Notes: generated from the sequence alone by a model not told the origin. 64,000 nucleotides of DNA from Methylibium petroleiphilum PM1 (GCF_000015725.1 NC_008825.1:2046001-2110000), one strand, 5' to 3'. Counted from the stretch's first letter, positions 12,824-23,609 are shown. A program made the numbers and translations.

Positions 12824-15670
12824 TTACAGCGTTCGGGCGACTTCCTTGATCTCGAAGACTTCCAGCTGGTCGCCCTCTTTGATGTCGTTGTAGTTCTTCA
12901 GCTTGATGCCGCACTCGAAGCCTTCCTTGACCTCGCGCACGTCGTCCTTCATGCGGCGCACCGACTCGATCTCGCCGCTGTAGACCACCACGTTCTCGCG
13001 CAGCAGGCGGAAGCGTGCGTTGCGACGCACGATGCCGGAGGTGACCATCGAGCCTGCCACCGTGCCGATCTTCGAGGCCACGAACACCGTGCGGATCTCA
13101 GCGGTGCCGATGAGCTCTTCCTTCTGCTCCGGCGCCAGCATGCCCGTCATCGCCGACTTGATCTCGTCGACCGCGTCGTAAATGATGTTGTAGTAGCGCA
13201 GGTCGACGTTGTTGCCCTCGGCCAGCTTGCGCGCACCGGCATCGGCCCGCACATTGAAGCCGATGATGACGGCCTTCGACGCGATGGCCAGGTTGACGTC
13301 GCTCTCGCTGATGCCGCCCACCGCTGCGTGCACGATCTGCACCTTGACCTCGGCCGTGCTGAGCTTGAGCAGCGAGGCGCCCAGCGCCTCCTGCGAGCCC
13401 TGCACGTCGGCCTTGATGATGAGCGGCAGCGTCTGCACCTCACCCTGGCCCATGGTCTCGAACATGTTCTCGAGCTTGGCGGCCTGTTGCTTGGACAGCT
13501 TCACGTCGCGGTACTTGCCGGAACGGAAGGTGGCGATCTCGCGCGCACGCCGCTCGTCGGACAGCACCATGAACTCGTCGCCGGCCTGCGGCACCTCGGT
13601 CAGGCCCTGGATCTCGACCGGGATCGACGGGCCAGCCTCGGTGGCGGGCTTGCCGTTCTCGTCGAGCATGGCGCGCACACGGCCGTAGGTCGAACCGGCC
13701 AGGACCACGTCGCCGCGCTTGAGCGTGCCCGACTGCACCAGCACCGTCGCGACCGGACCGCGGCCCTTGTCGAGCTGCGCCTCGATCACCAGACCCTTGG
13801 CAGGCGCGGCAACCTGCGCCTGCAGTTCCAGCACCTCGGCCTGCAGCAGCACCTGCTCCAGCAGCTCGTCGATGCCCTGACCGGTCTTGGCCGACACCTG
13901 CACGAAGGGCGAATCGCCGCCGAAGTCTTCCGGGACCACCTGCTCGGCGATCAGTTCGCTGCGCACGCGCTCCAGGTTGGTGCCCGGCTTGTCGATCTTG
14001 TTGATCGCCACGATCAGCGGCACCTCGGCCGCCTTGGCGTGGTGGATCGCTTCCTTGGTCTGCGGCATCACGCCGTCATCGGCCGCCACGACCAGGATCA
14101 CCAGATCGGTCGCCTTGGCGCCACGCGCCCGCATCGCCGTGAAGGCTTCGTGGCCCGGGGTGTCGAGGAAGGTGATCATGCCGCGCGGCGTCTCGACGTG
14201 ATACGCGCCGATATGCTGCGTGATGCCGCCGGCCTCACCCGCCGCCACGCGCGTGGTGCGGATGTAGTCGAGCAGCGAGGTCTTGCCGTGATCCACGTGG
14301 CCCATCACCGTGACCACCGGAGCGCGCGGCTCCAGCGGCACGTCGGTCACTTCCACGTCGTCCTCGAGGAAGGCATCCGGGTCGTCGAGCTTGGCCGTGA
14401 AGGCCTTGTGACCCATCTCTTCCACCAGGATCATGGCGGTTTCCTGGTCGAGCTGCTGGTTGATGGTGACCATCTGACCCAACTTCATCAGTTGCTTGAT
14501 GACCTCGGAGGCCTTGACCGACATCTTGTGCGCCAGATCGGCGACGCTGATGGTCTCGGGCACGTGCACCTCGTAGACCTGAGCCTCGGCCGGCGCGGTG
14601 AAGGTCGACGGGCTGTCGCCACGGTCGCCGCCGCGACGCCCGCCGCGCGGTGCCTTCCAGCCGCCACGGCCGCCGGCATCGGGGCGTGCTCCGCCGCGCA
14701 GCGCGGCGCGCTTCTTCGCGGCGTCGTCGGCCCAGCTCGACGACAGCTTCTCGGACTTGACCGACTTCTTGTCGCCCGGCTTGGCGGCACCCGCAGCGCC
14801 TGCTGCCGCCGGGGCGCCCGGCTTGGCGGTGGGCTTGTGGATCGTGCCCTTGATGCCTTCGGCCGGCTTCGGCTCCTCGGGCTTCTTCGCCACGAGCACC
14901 TTCTTCGGCGCGTTCATCATCGCGCGGATCGCGGAGGCCTCGTCCTCGGCGGCCTTGCGGCGCTTGGCGAGGTCGGCGGCCTTCTGCTTCTCCTCGGCTT
15001 CGATGTCGGCGGCCTTCACCACGCGCAGCGCGGGCTTGGGCGGTTCGGCCGGAGCGGCCACTGCCGGCGCAGTGTCCGGCGCGGCGGCCTTGACACCGGT
15101 CGCTTCGACCTTGGCAGGCACCACCGGTTCGGCGGCAGCGGCCTCCAGCGCAGCGGCTGCAGCTTCAGCCGCGGCACGCTGGCGCGCCTCGGCGGCCTCC
15201 CTCTCGGCCTGCTCCTGGGCCTCGCGCGCACGGCGCTTCTCGGCCAGATCCTCTTCCTGGCGGCGCAGCAGCTCGGCCTGACGGCTGGCTTCTTCTTCGC
15301 GCTTCTGCAGTTCGGCTTCGTCGATCACCGGTGCGGCAGCCGTCGTCTCTTCAACGGCAGCCGGCGCATCGTCGCGCCTGATGAACGTGCGCTTCTTGCG
15401 CACCTCGACCTGGATGGTGCGGGCCTTGCCGGAGGCATCGGCCTGCTTGATCTCGGTGGTAGATTTCTTCGTCAGCGTGATCTTCTTGCGCTCGGCGCTG
15501 CCGGTGCCGTGCGAGGAGCGCAGGAAGTCGAGCAGGCGCTCCTTGTCGGCTTCGGTCAGCGCGTCGTCCGTGGACGCCTTCGCGACGCCAGCGGAGTGAA
15601 GCTGCTCGAGCAGCGCCGCAGCCGGGCGATTCAGCTCGGCGGCAAACTGTGCGACGGTAGTCACAGCCAT
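12824..15670 (-). CDS. infB: Translation initiation factor IF-2
   Basis: GTPase that brings initiator fMet-tRNA to the 30S subunit and joins the subunits. The 948-residue product has an IF2-N motif at the start ([20 protein letters not shown]), a long Ala/Lys/Glu-rich linker (about 100-330), a second IF2-N block ([19 protein letters not shown]) and the GTPase domain with [32 protein letters not shown] and NKID. Domains II-IV complete the C-terminus. It is 61 bp downstream of nusA. The long variable linker explains the size above E. coli IF2-alpha (890). Confidence 0.97.
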
Positions 15671-15731
15671 TGTGGAGTGTCCTTGGTGTATCGGTGCGAA
15701 CGGTGATGCGGAGTGCGGTGCGGGCGGCGCT

Positions 15732-17210
15732 TCAGGCAGTGAACCAGTGCTCGCGCGCCTTCATGATCAGGGCCTTCGCCTGCTCGTCGGCCACGCCGGT
15801 CAGCTCGGTCAGTTCGTCGACCGCGAGATCGGCCAGGTCGTCGCGCGTGTGGATGCCGCCTTCGGCCAGCCTGGCGATCAGCTCGGCGTCGAGCCCCTCG
15901 AGGTCGCGCAGATCCTGCGAAACGCTTTCGAGCTTCTCTTCCTGGGCGATCTCCATCGTCAGCAGTGCGTCCTTGGCCCGCGTGCGCAACTCGTGGACGG
16001 TGTCCTCATCGAAGGACTCCATCTCCAGCATTTCCTGCAGCGGCACGTAGGCCACTTCCTCGAGGCTGGTGAAGCCCTCGGCGATCAGGATGTCGGCCAC
16101 CTCGGCATCGACGTCGAGCTTCTCGACAAACAGCTTGCGGATCGACTCCGATTCGGTCGCCTGCTTGTCCTGCGACTCCTCGGCGCTCATGATGTTGATG
16201 CGCCAGCCGGTCAGCTCAGAAGCGAGGCGCACATTCTGGCCGCCGCGGCCGATGGCGATGGCGAGGTTCTCCTCGTCGACCACCACGTCCATCGCATGCT
16301 TTTCCTCGTCGACCACGATCGACTGCACATTGGCCGGCGCCAACGCGCCGATCACGAACTGCGCCGGATCGGCCGACCACAGCACGATGTCGACACGCTC
16401 GCCAGCCAGTTCGTTGGTGACGGCATTGACGCGCGAGCCGCGCACACCCACGCAGGTGCCGATCGGGTCGACCCGCTTGTCGTGCGACAGCACGGCGATC
16501 TTGGCGCGCGAACCTGCATCTCGGGCGCAGCTTTTGATCTCGAGCAGGCCCTGCTCGATCTCCGGAACCTCGTGGCGGAACAGTTCCACCATGAAGCCAG
16601 GTGCGCTGCGCGACAGCATGATCTGCGGCCCGCGTTGCGTGGTGTCCACTTCCGTGATGTAGGCGCGAACGCGGTCGCCGGTGCGGAGGTTTTCCTTGGC
16701 AATCAGCTCACTTCGCTTCAGACGCCCCTCGACCCGGCCGCTCTCGACGACGAGGTCGCCCTTGTCGAGGCGCTTGACGGTGCCGACGAAGATCTTGTCG
16801 CCGCGCGACAGGAAGTCATTGAGCAACTGCTCGCGCTCGGCGTCGCGCACCTTCTGCAGGATCACCTGCTTGGCGGCCTGCGCACCGATGCGCCCGATCG
16901 ACACCGACTCGATGGCTTCCTCGATGTAGTCGCCTTCCTCGATGTCTTCGATGCGGTCGCGGGCATCGGTCAGCAGTTCCTCGGCGTCGGCGTTCTGCAG
17001 GCCGGCGCTGTCGGGCACGACGAGCCAGCGGCGAAACGTTTCGTACTCGCCCGTGTCGCGGTCGACCGATACGCGGATGTCGACCTCGCCGCCATGCAGT
17101 TTCTTGCTCGCCGAGGCGAGCGCCGCCTCGACGGCCTCGAACACGACATCACGCTCGACGCTCTTCTCGCGAGCGATCGCATCCACAAAGTCCAACAGAT
17201 CGCGGTTCAT
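15732..17210 (-). CDS. nusA: Transcription termination/antitermination factor NusA
   Basis: Binds RNA polymerase and modulates pausing, intrinsic termination and antitermination. The 492 residues show the N-terminal RNAP-binding domain ([20 protein letters not shown]), an S1 domain ([20 protein letters not shown] region), two KH domains (one with [18 protein letters not shown]) and two C-terminal acidic repeats ([17 protein letters not shown] and [17 protein letters not shown]). ATG at 17210 overlaps the rimP stop by four bases. In other bacteria NusA regulates its own operon through leader terminators, which fits the hairpin found upstream of rimP. Confidence 0.97.
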
Positions 17211-17740
17211 TGTTCGTAACCTCCGGGTACCTGCGCCGCGGGCTCGGCTGGCTCCTTGCCCTTGCGGCCCTTGAAGTCCACGACCGGCACGAGCCGGGCG
17301 TCGCGAACTTCCTCGAGCGTGAATCCCAAGACCTGATCCTGCTTGCCGTCGTTGAAATGCAGTTCCCACGCCTCGCCGGACGCCGCGAGCACGCCCTGGT
17401 ACTTTTTGCGGCCCTGGAACGGCAGCTTCAGCGTGATGTCGATCCGCTCACCGGCGAAGCGGGCGTAGTCGGCCGACTTCTTCAGCGGACGGTCCAGGCC
17501 GGGCGAGGAGACCTCGAGCCGCGAGTAATCGCAGTTCTCGACCTCCAGCACATACTGCAATTGGCGGGTCACCTTCTCGCAGTCCTCGACCGTCACGAAT
17601 TCCCCCGGACCACCGTCGTAGACCTGTCCCGGCACCCGGTCGATGAACACGCGCAGCAACCCCTGCGAGCCCCGCTCGCATTCCACCAACTCATAACCGA
17701 ATCCGGTCACGGTTTTCTCAACGGCTGCCTGCCAACTCAT
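17207..17740 (-). CDS. rimP: Ribosome maturation factor RimP
   Basis: 30S assembly factor of 177 residues. The N-terminal alpha/beta domain carries [20 protein letters not shown] and the [14 protein letters not shown] segment that is the best RimP signature; the C-terminal SH3-like domain follows. ATG at 17740 is chosen because it places W3-Q-A-A-V-E-K at the start as in relatives; the frame stays open for another 600 bases upstream but that part overlaps fabI and is not family sequence. First gene of the rimP-nusA-infB-rbfA-truB-typA operon. Confidence 0.94.
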   Translation of the reverse strand: MSWQAAVEKTVTGFGYELVECERGSQGLLRVFIDRVPGQVYDGGPGEFVTVEDCEKVTRQLQYVLEVENCDYSRLEVSSPGLDRPLKKSADYARFAGERIDITLKLPFQGRKKYQGVLAASGEAWELHFNDGKQDQVLGFTLEEVRDARLVPVVDFKGRKGKEPAEPAAQVPGGYEQ

Positions 17741-17810
17741 CGACTGAAGGTTCCCGGGTTGAAACCCGCTCCATGAACTGCAAAAAGGAACGACCGCAAA
17801 AACAATCGAA

Positions 17811-17840
17811 CAAAAAAAAAGGGCTGGAATCTCCGGCCCA
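17811..17840 (-). terminator. Intrinsic terminator in the rimP-nusA leader (attenuator candidate)
   Basis: On the minus strand an 8-bp stem (one G-U pair) GGGCCGGA/TCCAGCCC with a 3-nt loop (17821-17839) is followed by nine T residues (17812-17820). This is a full Rho-independent terminator located 80 bases upstream of the rimP start codon and pointing into the operon. No gene precedes it on that strand within 900 bp except antisense to fabI, so it most likely stops leader transcripts, i.e. attenuation. Confidence 0.75.
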
Positions 17841-17989
17841 ATTTCTTGTCTGGCGAAATCTGGTCTAGCGAAGCCGGGATTGTAGCGTGGGCACGCACTA
17901 CCGGCAAGCATCGGGGGTGTCAAGAGCATGGCGGAGCCACGCCGCCGTGCCAGAATTTCAGGCTGCAAACAGTGGGATGGAGACATGAC

Positions 17990-18775
17990 ATGGGCTTTCT
18001 CGCCGGCAAGCGGCTGCTGATCACCGGACTGCTGTCCAACCGCTCGATCGCCTACGGCATCGCCCGCGCCTGCCGGCGCGAAGGCGCTGAACTGGCGTTC
18101 AGCTATGTCGGCGAGCGCTTCAAGGAGCGGACCACCGAATTCGCCCGTGAGTTCGACTCCAGCCTGATCTTCGACTGCGACGTCGCCGAAGACGCCCAGA
18201 TCGACGCGATGTTCCAGCAACTCGCCCAGACCTGGCCCCAATTCGACGGTTTCGTCCACTCGATCGGCTTCGCGCCGCGCGAGGCGATCGCCGGCGACTT
18301 CCTCGACGGCCTGAGCCGCGAGGCCTTCCGCATCGCCCACGACATCTCCTCGTACAGCTTCCCGGCGCTGGCCAAGGCGGCGGCGCCGCTGCTGACCCCG
18401 AAGGCCGCGTTGCTGACGCTGACCTACCTGGGCGCCGAGCGGGTCGTGCCGAACTACAACACCATGGGCCTGGCCAAGGCCTCTCTGGAGGCCAGCGTGC
18501 GCTACCTCGCCGGCAGCCTGGGCCCGCGCGGCGTGCGCGTCAATGGCATCTCGGCCGGGCCGATCAAGACGCTGGCGGCGTCGGGCATCAAGGGCTTTGG
18601 CAAGATCCTCGACGTGGTGGAGAACAATGCGCCGCTGCGCCGCAATGTGACGATCGACGACGTGGGCAACGTTGCGGCTTTCCTGCTCAGCGACCTGGCG
18701 GCCGGCGTGACAGCCGAGATCACCTATGTCGACGGCGGCTTCAGCCGGGTCGCCAGCGGCATGACCGACGCCTGA
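17990..18775 (+). CDS. fabI: Enoyl-[acyl-carrier-protein] reductase (NADH)
   Basis: Carries out the last reduction of each fatty acid elongation cycle and is the target of triclosan-type inhibitors. The 261-residue SDR protein has the FabI-type nucleotide site [17 protein letters not shown] and the catalytic pair Y156 and K163 in NYNTMGLAK, the same numbers as E. coli FabI, and ends after DGGFS. The ATG at 17990 is preferred over an adjacent upstream frame because the protein then begins MGFLAGKR. It diverges from the rimP operon, and a 250-bp interval holds both promoters. Confidence 0.95.
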   Translation: MGFLAGKRLLITGLLSNRSIAYGIARACRREGAELAFSYVGERFKERTTEFAREFDSSLIFDCDVAEDAQIDAMFQQLAQTWPQFDGFVHSIGFAPREAIAGDFLDGLSREAFRIAHDISSYSFPALAKAAAPLLTPKAALLTLTYLGAERVVPNYNTMGLAKASLEASVRYLAGSLGPRGVRVNGISAGPIKTLAASGIKGFGKILDVVENNAPLRRNVTIDDVGNVAAFLLSDLAAGVTAEITYVDGGFSRVASGMTDA

Positions 18776-18784
18776 TCCCTGTTG

Positions 18785-18808
18785 CCGGAGGCGATCGATC
18801 GTCTCCGG
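18785..18808. terminator. Bidirectional terminator-like hairpin between fabI and the decarboxylase
   Basis: CCGGAG at 18785-18790 pairs with CTCCGG at 18803-18808, and the inner GCGATCGATCGT adds further pairs including one G-T. It occupies the 42-bp gap between two convergent stop codons. No clear T-run on either side. Confidence 0.5.
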
Positions 18809-18817
18809 ACGCTGACC

Positions 18818-21079
18818 TCACTGCTTCACGCAGTCCACGGCGTAGCGGCGCTCGCCGCTGTCGGTTTCCTCCTCGACCAAACCGTGCACATCGGTGTCGA
18901 AACCGGGGAATCGACGGTTGAAGTCGCGGGTGAAGCGCAGGTAGTCGACGATCTTCTTGTTGAAGCGCTCGCCCGGGATCAGCAGCGGGATGCCCGGTGG
19001 ATAGGGTGTCAGCAGCGAGGTGGTGATGCGCCCTTCCAGGCTCTCGATCTCCACTCGCTCGGTCTTGCGGTGCGCGATGTGGGCGTAGGCCTCACTGGGC
19101 TTCATCGCCGGCTGCAGGTCCGACAGGTACATCTCGGTGGTCAGCCGGGCGATATCGCCCTTGACGTAGGCCTCGTGGATGCTCTGCGCTAGGTCGCGCA
19201 GCCCCATGCGCTCGTAGCGCGGGTGGGCGGCGCAGAACTCCGGCAGGATGCGCCATAGCGGCGCGTTCTTGTCGTAGTCGTCCTTGAACTGCTGCAGCGC
19301 GGTCAGCAGCGTGTTCCACCGGCCCTTGGTGATGCCGATCGTGAACATGATGAAGAACGAGTACAGCCCGGTCTTCTCGACGATCACGCCATGCTCGGCC
19401 AGGAACTTGGTGACGATCGAGGCCGGGATGCCGGTCTTGGCGAACTTGCCGGCCACGTCGAGTCCCGGCGTCACAAGCGTCGACTTGATCGGGTCGAGCA
19501 TGTTGAAGCCTTCGGCCAGCGGACCGAAGCCGTGCCACTTGGCGTCGGCCTTGATCATCCAGTCCTCGGGCTTGCCGATGCCGTCCTCGGCCAGCTTGTC
19601 GGGGCCCCAGACCTTGAACCACCAGTCCTTGCCGAATTCCTTGTCGACCTTGCGCATCGCACGCCGGAAGTCGAGCGCTTCCTGGATGCTCTCCTCCACC
19701 AGTGCGGTTCCTCCGGGGGGCTCCATCATCGCCGCCGCGACGTCGCAGCTCGCGATGATCGCGTACTGCGGCGACGTCGAGGTATGCATCAGATAGGCTT
19801 CGTTGAACAGGTGGCGGTCGAGCTTGGTGTTCTGGGCATCCTGCACCAGCACCTGAGAAGCCTGGCTGATGCCGGCCAGCAGCTTGTGGGTCGACTGCGT
19901 GGCATAGACCACCGCTTCCTTCGGCCGCGGACGGTTCTTGCCCATCGCGTGGTAGCTGCCGTAGAACTTGTGGAAGGCAGCGTGAGGCAGCCAGGCCTCG
20001 TCGAAATGCACCGTGTCGATCCAGCCGTCGAGCAGTCCCTTGATGGTCTCGGTGTTGTAGAGCACGCCGTCGTAGGTGCTTTGCGTCAACGTCAGGATGC
20101 GCGGCTTGACGGTGGCCGGGTCCACATGCGCGAGCAGCGGGTTGGCGGCAATGCGCTTGCGGATCGCCGCGGGCTCGAACTCGGCCTTCGGGATCGGGCC
20201 GATGATGCCCAGGTGGTTGCGCGTCGGCGGCAGGAACACCGGCACCGCGCCGGTCATGATGATCGCGTGCAGGATGGACTTGTGGCAGTTACGGTCCACC
20301 ACCACCACGTCGTCGGGCGCCACGGTGTGGTGCCAGACCATCTTGTTGCTGGTGCTGGTGCCGTTGGTGACGAAGAAGCAGTGGTCTGCGTTGAAGATGC
20401 GGGCCGCATTGCGCTCGCTCTGAGCCACCGGGCCGGTGTGGTCGAGCAACTGACCGAGCTCGTCGACCGAGTTGCAGACGTCGGCGCGCAGCATGTTCTC
20501 GCCGAAGAACTGGTGGAACATCTGCCCGACCGGGCTCTTCAGGAACGCCACGCCGCCGCTGTGGCCAGGGCAGTGCCAGGAATAGGAACCGTCCTGCGCG
20601 TAGTCGACCAATGCCTTGAAGAATGGCGGCGCCAGGCCGTCGAGATAGCTCCTGGCCTCGCGGATGATGTGGCGGGCCACGAACTCGGGCGTGTCCTCGA
20701 ACATGTGGATGAAGCCGTGCAGCTCGCGCAGCACGTCGTTGGGCAGGTGTTGCGAGGTGCGGGTCTCGCCGTAAAGGTAGATCGGAATCTCCAGGTTCTT
20801 GCGGCGGATCTCGCGGATGAACTGGCGCAGGTTCAGCACGGCCGGCGCGAGTTCGGGCCCCTCGTGGGTGAACTCGTTGTCGTCGATCGACAGGATGAAA
20901 GCACTGGCGCGGCTCTGCTGCTGGGCGAACTGGCTCAGGTCGCCGTAGCTGGTGACGCCCAGGATCTCGAAGCCTTCCTTGACGATCGCGTCCGCCAGCG
21001 CACGGATGCCCAGTCCGGAGGTGTTCTCGGAGCGAAAGTCCTCGTCGATGATGACGATGGGGAAACGAAAGTGCTGCAT
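18818..21079 (-). CDS. Orn/Lys/Arg decarboxylase (group III, PLP-dependent)
   Basis: Large fold-type I decarboxylase of 753 residues, as usual for the bacterial inducible/biosynthetic Orn, Lys and Arg decarboxylases. Residues 1-130 form the flavodoxin-like wing domain (IVIIDEDF start). The PLP core shows VTNGTSTSNK (238-247), HFDEAW (358-363, cofactor Asp) and the Schiff-base lysine K399 in ATQSTHKLLAG. Substrate (arginine, lysine or ornithine) cannot be told from these motifs. The ATG at 21079 has GGAGG upstream; the frame continues further but without family sequence. Product amines could feed the polyamine-type operon at the window start, which is an inference. Confidence 0.92.
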   Translation of the reverse strand: MQHFRFPIVIIDEDFRSENTSGLGIRALADAIVKEGFEILGVTSYGDLSQFAQQQSRASAFILSIDDNEFTHEGPELAPAVLNLRQFIREIRRKNLEIPIYLYGETRTSQHLPNDVLRELHGFIHMFEDTPEFVARHIIREARSYLDGLAPPFFKALVDYAQDGSYSWHCPGHSGGVAFLKSPVGQMFHQFFGENMLRADVCNSVDELGQLLDHTGPVAQSERNAARIFNADHCFFVTNGTSTSNKMVWHHTVAPDDVVVVDRNCHKSILHAIIMTGAVPVFLPPTRNHLGIIGPIPKAEFEPAAIRKRIAANPLLAHVDPATVKPRILTLTQSTYDGVLYNTETIKGLLDGWIDTVHFDEAWLPHAAFHKFYGSYHAMGKNRPRPKEAVVYATQSTHKLLAGISQASQVLVQDAQNTKLDRHLFNEAYLMHTSTSPQYAIIASCDVAAAMMEPPGGTALVEESIQEALDFRRAMRKVDKEFGKDWWFKVWGPDKLAEDGIGKPEDWMIKADAKWHGFGPLAEGFNMLDPIKSTLVTPGLDVAGKFAKTGIPASIVTKFLAEHGVIVEKTGLYSFFIMFTIGITKGRWNTLLTALQQFKDDYDKNAPLWRILPEFCAAHPRYERMGLRDLAQSIHEAYVKGDIARLTTEMYLSDLQPAMKPSEAYAHIAHRKTERVEIESLEGRITTSLLTPYPPGIPLLIPGERFNKKIVDYLRFTRDFNRRFPGFDTDVHGLVEEETDSGERRYAVDCVKQ

Positions 21080-21242
21080 CTGGAGGCCTCCGGCGGGCGC
21101 TGCTGGCGGGACCACCCCGCTCAAGGAAGCGCGGAGTTTAGGGCTACATCTGCAACGGCTTGATGAGCCAGGGCACGAAACGCTGCGTCGTACACTGAAT
21201 GCAACATTGTTCGTCAGACGCAAGCACATCCGAGGAGGCCCG

Positions 21243-21671
21243 ATGGACTGGAGTGCCGCCACCTGGTGGTGGATCGCGAGCGGCGCGCTGGTCGCGGCCG
21301 AGCTGACCACCGGCACCTTCTACCTCCTGATGCTCGCGCTGGGCTTCGTGGCCGCGGCCTTCGCCGCCCATGCCGGCTTCGGGTTCAGCGTCCAGATGCT
21401 CGCGGCGGCCCTGGTCGGCGGCGGCGCGGTGATCGCCTGGCACCTCAAACGCCTGCGGCGGCCCCCCGCTGCGGCGGCCAGCGCCGACCGCAACGTCAAC
21501 CTCGATATCGGCGAGCGCGTGCATGTCACCGAGTGGCAGGCCGACGGTTCGGCCACGGTCAGCTACCGCGGTGCGCAGTGGAGCGCGCGCTACGCCGGCG
21601 ATGGCGCGCCGTCGCCCGGAGAGCATGTCATCCACGCCATCGACGGCTCCCGCTTGCTGCTGGTTCGCTGA
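21243..21671 (+). CDS. NfeD-like membrane protein
   Basis: 142 residues with three to four hydrophobic segments in the first 70 (WWWIASGALVAAELTTGTFY onward) and a small C-terminal beta-rich OB-like domain (NLDIGERVHVTEWQADGSA). This is the short NfeD form, which is normally encoded beside an SPFH/stomatin gene, as here (26 bp away). NfeD/SPFH pairs organise membrane microdomains; the precise role in this organism is unknown. ATG at 21243 follows GGAGG. Confidence 0.85.
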   Translation: MDWSAATWWWIASGALVAAELTTGTFYLLMLALGFVAAAFAAHAGFGFSVQMLAAALVGGGAVIAWHLKRLRRPPAAAASADRNVNLDIGERVHVTEWQADGSATVSYRGAQWSARYAGDGAPSPGEHVIHAIDGSRLLLVR

Positions 21672-21697
21672 TTCCCCTTCCTCCTTCAGGGATCCCC

Positions 21698-22615
21698 ATG
21701 GAAATCGTCGCCATCGTCTTCTTCGTCATCGCCATCATCTTCATCGCGCGCTCGATCAAGGTCGTGCCGCAGCAGAGTGCCTGGGTCGTGGAGCGGCTCG
21801 GCAAGTACCACGCAACGCTCGTCCCCGGCCTGAACTTCCTGGTGCCCTTCGTCGACCGCCTCGCCTATCGGCATTCGCTGAAGGAGATTCCGTTGGACGT
21901 GCCGAGCCAGGTCTGCATCACCAAGGACAACACCCAGCTCACTGTCGACGGCATCCTCTACTTCCAGGTCACCGACCCGATGCGTGCCAGCTACGGCGCG
22001 TCCAACTACATCCTCGCGATCACCCAGCTGGCCCAGACCACGCTGCGCAGCGTGATCGGCAAGATGGAGCTCGACAAGACCTTCGAGGAGCGCAACGCGA
22101 TCAACGCCGCCGTCGTCCACGCGCTCGACGAGGCGGCGCTGAACTGGGGCGTCAAGGTGCTGCGCTACGAGATCAAGGACCTGACGCCGCCGGCCGCCAT
22201 CCTGCACGCGATGCAGGCCCAGATCACCGCTGAGCGCGAAAAGCGCGCGCTGATCGCGGCTTCGGAGGGCCGGCGCCAGGAGCAGATCAACATCGCCACC
22301 GGCGAGCGCGAAGCCTTCATCGCCCGCTCAGAGGGCGAGAAGCAAGCCGAGATCAACAACGCACTGGGCGAGGCCGCCGCCATCACCGCGGTCGCCGAGG
22401 CGACCGCCGGTGCGATCCGCCAGATCGCCGCGGCGATCCGCGAACCCGGTGGCGAGCAGGCCGTGCAGCTGAAGGTGGCCGAGCGCGCGGTCGACGCCTA
22501 CAGCCAGCTCGCACAGAAGAACAACACCATGATCGTGCCGGGCAACATGAGCGAGGTCTCGGCGCTGATCGGCACGGCGATGACACTGTTCAACAAGGGC
22601 GTGCCGACGAAGTGA
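21698..22615 (+). CDS. SPFH/stomatin-like protein (QmcA type)
   Basis: Membrane-anchored band-7 protein of 305 residues: N-terminal helix (residues 3-18), SPFH domain (about 20-190, starting IKVVPQQSAWVVERLGKYH), then a coiled coil with alternating Ala/Glu/Arg (about 190-240). Similar to E. coli QmcA, whose gene is likewise next to an nfeD-type gene (ybbL/K region). Such proteins form large ring complexes at the inner membrane and often bind FtsH-type proteases. Transcribed with the preceding NfeD gene. Confidence 0.9.
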   Translation: MEIVAIVFFVIAIIFIARSIKVVPQQSAWVVERLGKYHATLVPGLNFLVPFVDRLAYRHSLKEIPLDVPSQVCITKDNTQLTVDGILYFQVTDPMRASYGASNYILAITQLAQTTLRSVIGKMELDKTFEERNAINAAVVHALDEAALNWGVKVLRYEIKDLTPPAAILHAMQAQITAEREKRALIAASEGRRQEQINIATGEREAFIARSEGEKQAEINNALGEAAAITAVAEATAGAIRQIAAAIREPGGEQAVQLKVAERAVDAYSQLAQKNNTMIVPGNMSEVSALIGTAMTLFNKGVPTK

Positions 22616-22622
22616 GCCGCCC

Positions 22623-22979
22623 ATGGCCCTAAACGTGCTCGGCGAGACGCTGCGCGCCTGCTCCTACGATCCGCTGACCGGCTACTTCCGAGACGGCTGC
22701 TGCAGCACCTCGGCCGAGGATCTCGGCACGCACGTGATCTGCACCCGGGTCACTGCCGCTTTCCTTGCCTTCTCGCGCGAGCGCGGCAACGACCTCGTCA
22801 CACCGCGGCCGGAGTGGCGTTTTGCCGGCCTGAAACCAGGCGACCGCTGGTGCCTGTGCGCCCTGCGCTGGAAGGAGGCGCTCGAAGCGGGTGCGGCGCC
22901 GCCGGTCGTTCTGGACAGCACGCACGAGCGCGCCCTGGCCTACGTCTCGCTGGAGCAGTTGCAGTCCCACGCGTTGTGA
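22623..22979 (+). CDS. DUF2237 family protein
   Basis: 118-residue cytoplasmic protein of the DUF2237 family: NVLGETLRACSYDPLTGYFRDGCC at the start (key part GYFRDGC), then THVICTRVTAAFLAFSR and the late CLCALRWKEALEAG. Function unknown; the conserved Cys residues (13, 26-27) and Asp25 suggest a ligand or metal site but this is not established. It starts 7 bp after the stomatin gene and is probably cotranscribed. Confidence 0.8.
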   Translation: MALNVLGETLRACSYDPLTGYFRDGCCSTSAEDLGTHVICTRVTAAFLAFSRERGNDLVTPRPEWRFAGLKPGDRWCLCALRWKEALEAGAAPPVVLDSTHERALAYVSLEQLQSHAL

Positions 22980-23136
22980 GGGCCGGAGCGCGGACCACCC
23001 CTGCACGTAGGCGCATTCCGACAAGCGCCCTGCCCGACGGCCGACGGCTGGCGCTGACCCGCGCCGGCAGGAAAGACCGGGCACGCTGGTTACGCTTTTG
23101 CCCATGTCAACGACCACGTGGGAAAGGACCCTGCGT

Positions 23137-23538
23137 ATGCAAGAAGAAAACAATCTGCAGCCGCTGCAACTGCAAATCGCGGCCCTCCGGGCGGCCGAAC
23201 CTGCCGCCGACGGGGCGGCCATCCTGTTGAAAGCGGACGCCCTGCTTGCCGGCGAGCGCCGCAGTCTGGCCATCGCCATCATGCGGGACCTTGCCCCGCT
23301 GGTCGCCGTGACCTTGCTGGCCAAGGCAGCCGAAGCCGGAACCGTGCCTGGCGAAGCAAACGCTCCTCCCGTGCCGCCGGCACTCGAGTGTCTGGGCATT
23401 GGCGCGGTGGCTGCGCAGGACCCGACGCGCGTGCGATTGCACTTGCAGTTCGACAACGGCCTGATGCTGCCGGCTGAAATGTCCAAGGAGGCCGCACGCG
23501 CCTTGATTCGTGGGCTCGAATCGGAACTGAAGAGCTGA
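23137..23538 (+). CDS. Hypothetical protein, 133 aa
   Basis: No family recognised. The protein is Ala/Leu-rich with a helical first half (QLQIAALRAAEPAADGAAIL) and a hydrophobic stretch MRDLAPLVAVTLLAKAAEA that could be a buried helix rather than a membrane span. The second half (RVRLHLQFDNGLMLPAEMS) looks like beta strands. ATG at 23137 is chosen because GGAAAGGA lies eight bases upstream; in-frame ATGs at 23098 and 23104 have weaker sites. Codon use fits the chromosome, so it is likely expressed. Confidence 0.6.
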   Translation: MQEENNLQPLQLQIAALRAAEPAADGAAILLKADALLAGERRSLAIAIMRDLAPLVAVTLLAKAAEAGTVPGEANAPPVPPALECLGIGAVAAQDPTRVRLHLQFDNGLMLPAEMSKEAARALIRGLESELKS

Positions 23539-23595
23539 CGCTCCTCTCCCCCATCGGAGCCACCCCCCTATCGGGACGCGCCCATGGCAAGGATC

Positions 23596-23609
23596 GCCGA
23601 AGCTTCGGC
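23596..23609. repeat. Perfect 14-bp palindrome
   Basis: GCCGAAGCTTCGGC lies between two small unknown genes, 33 bases before the start of the second. It could be an operator or a weak hairpin; no T-run follows. Confidence 0.35.
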
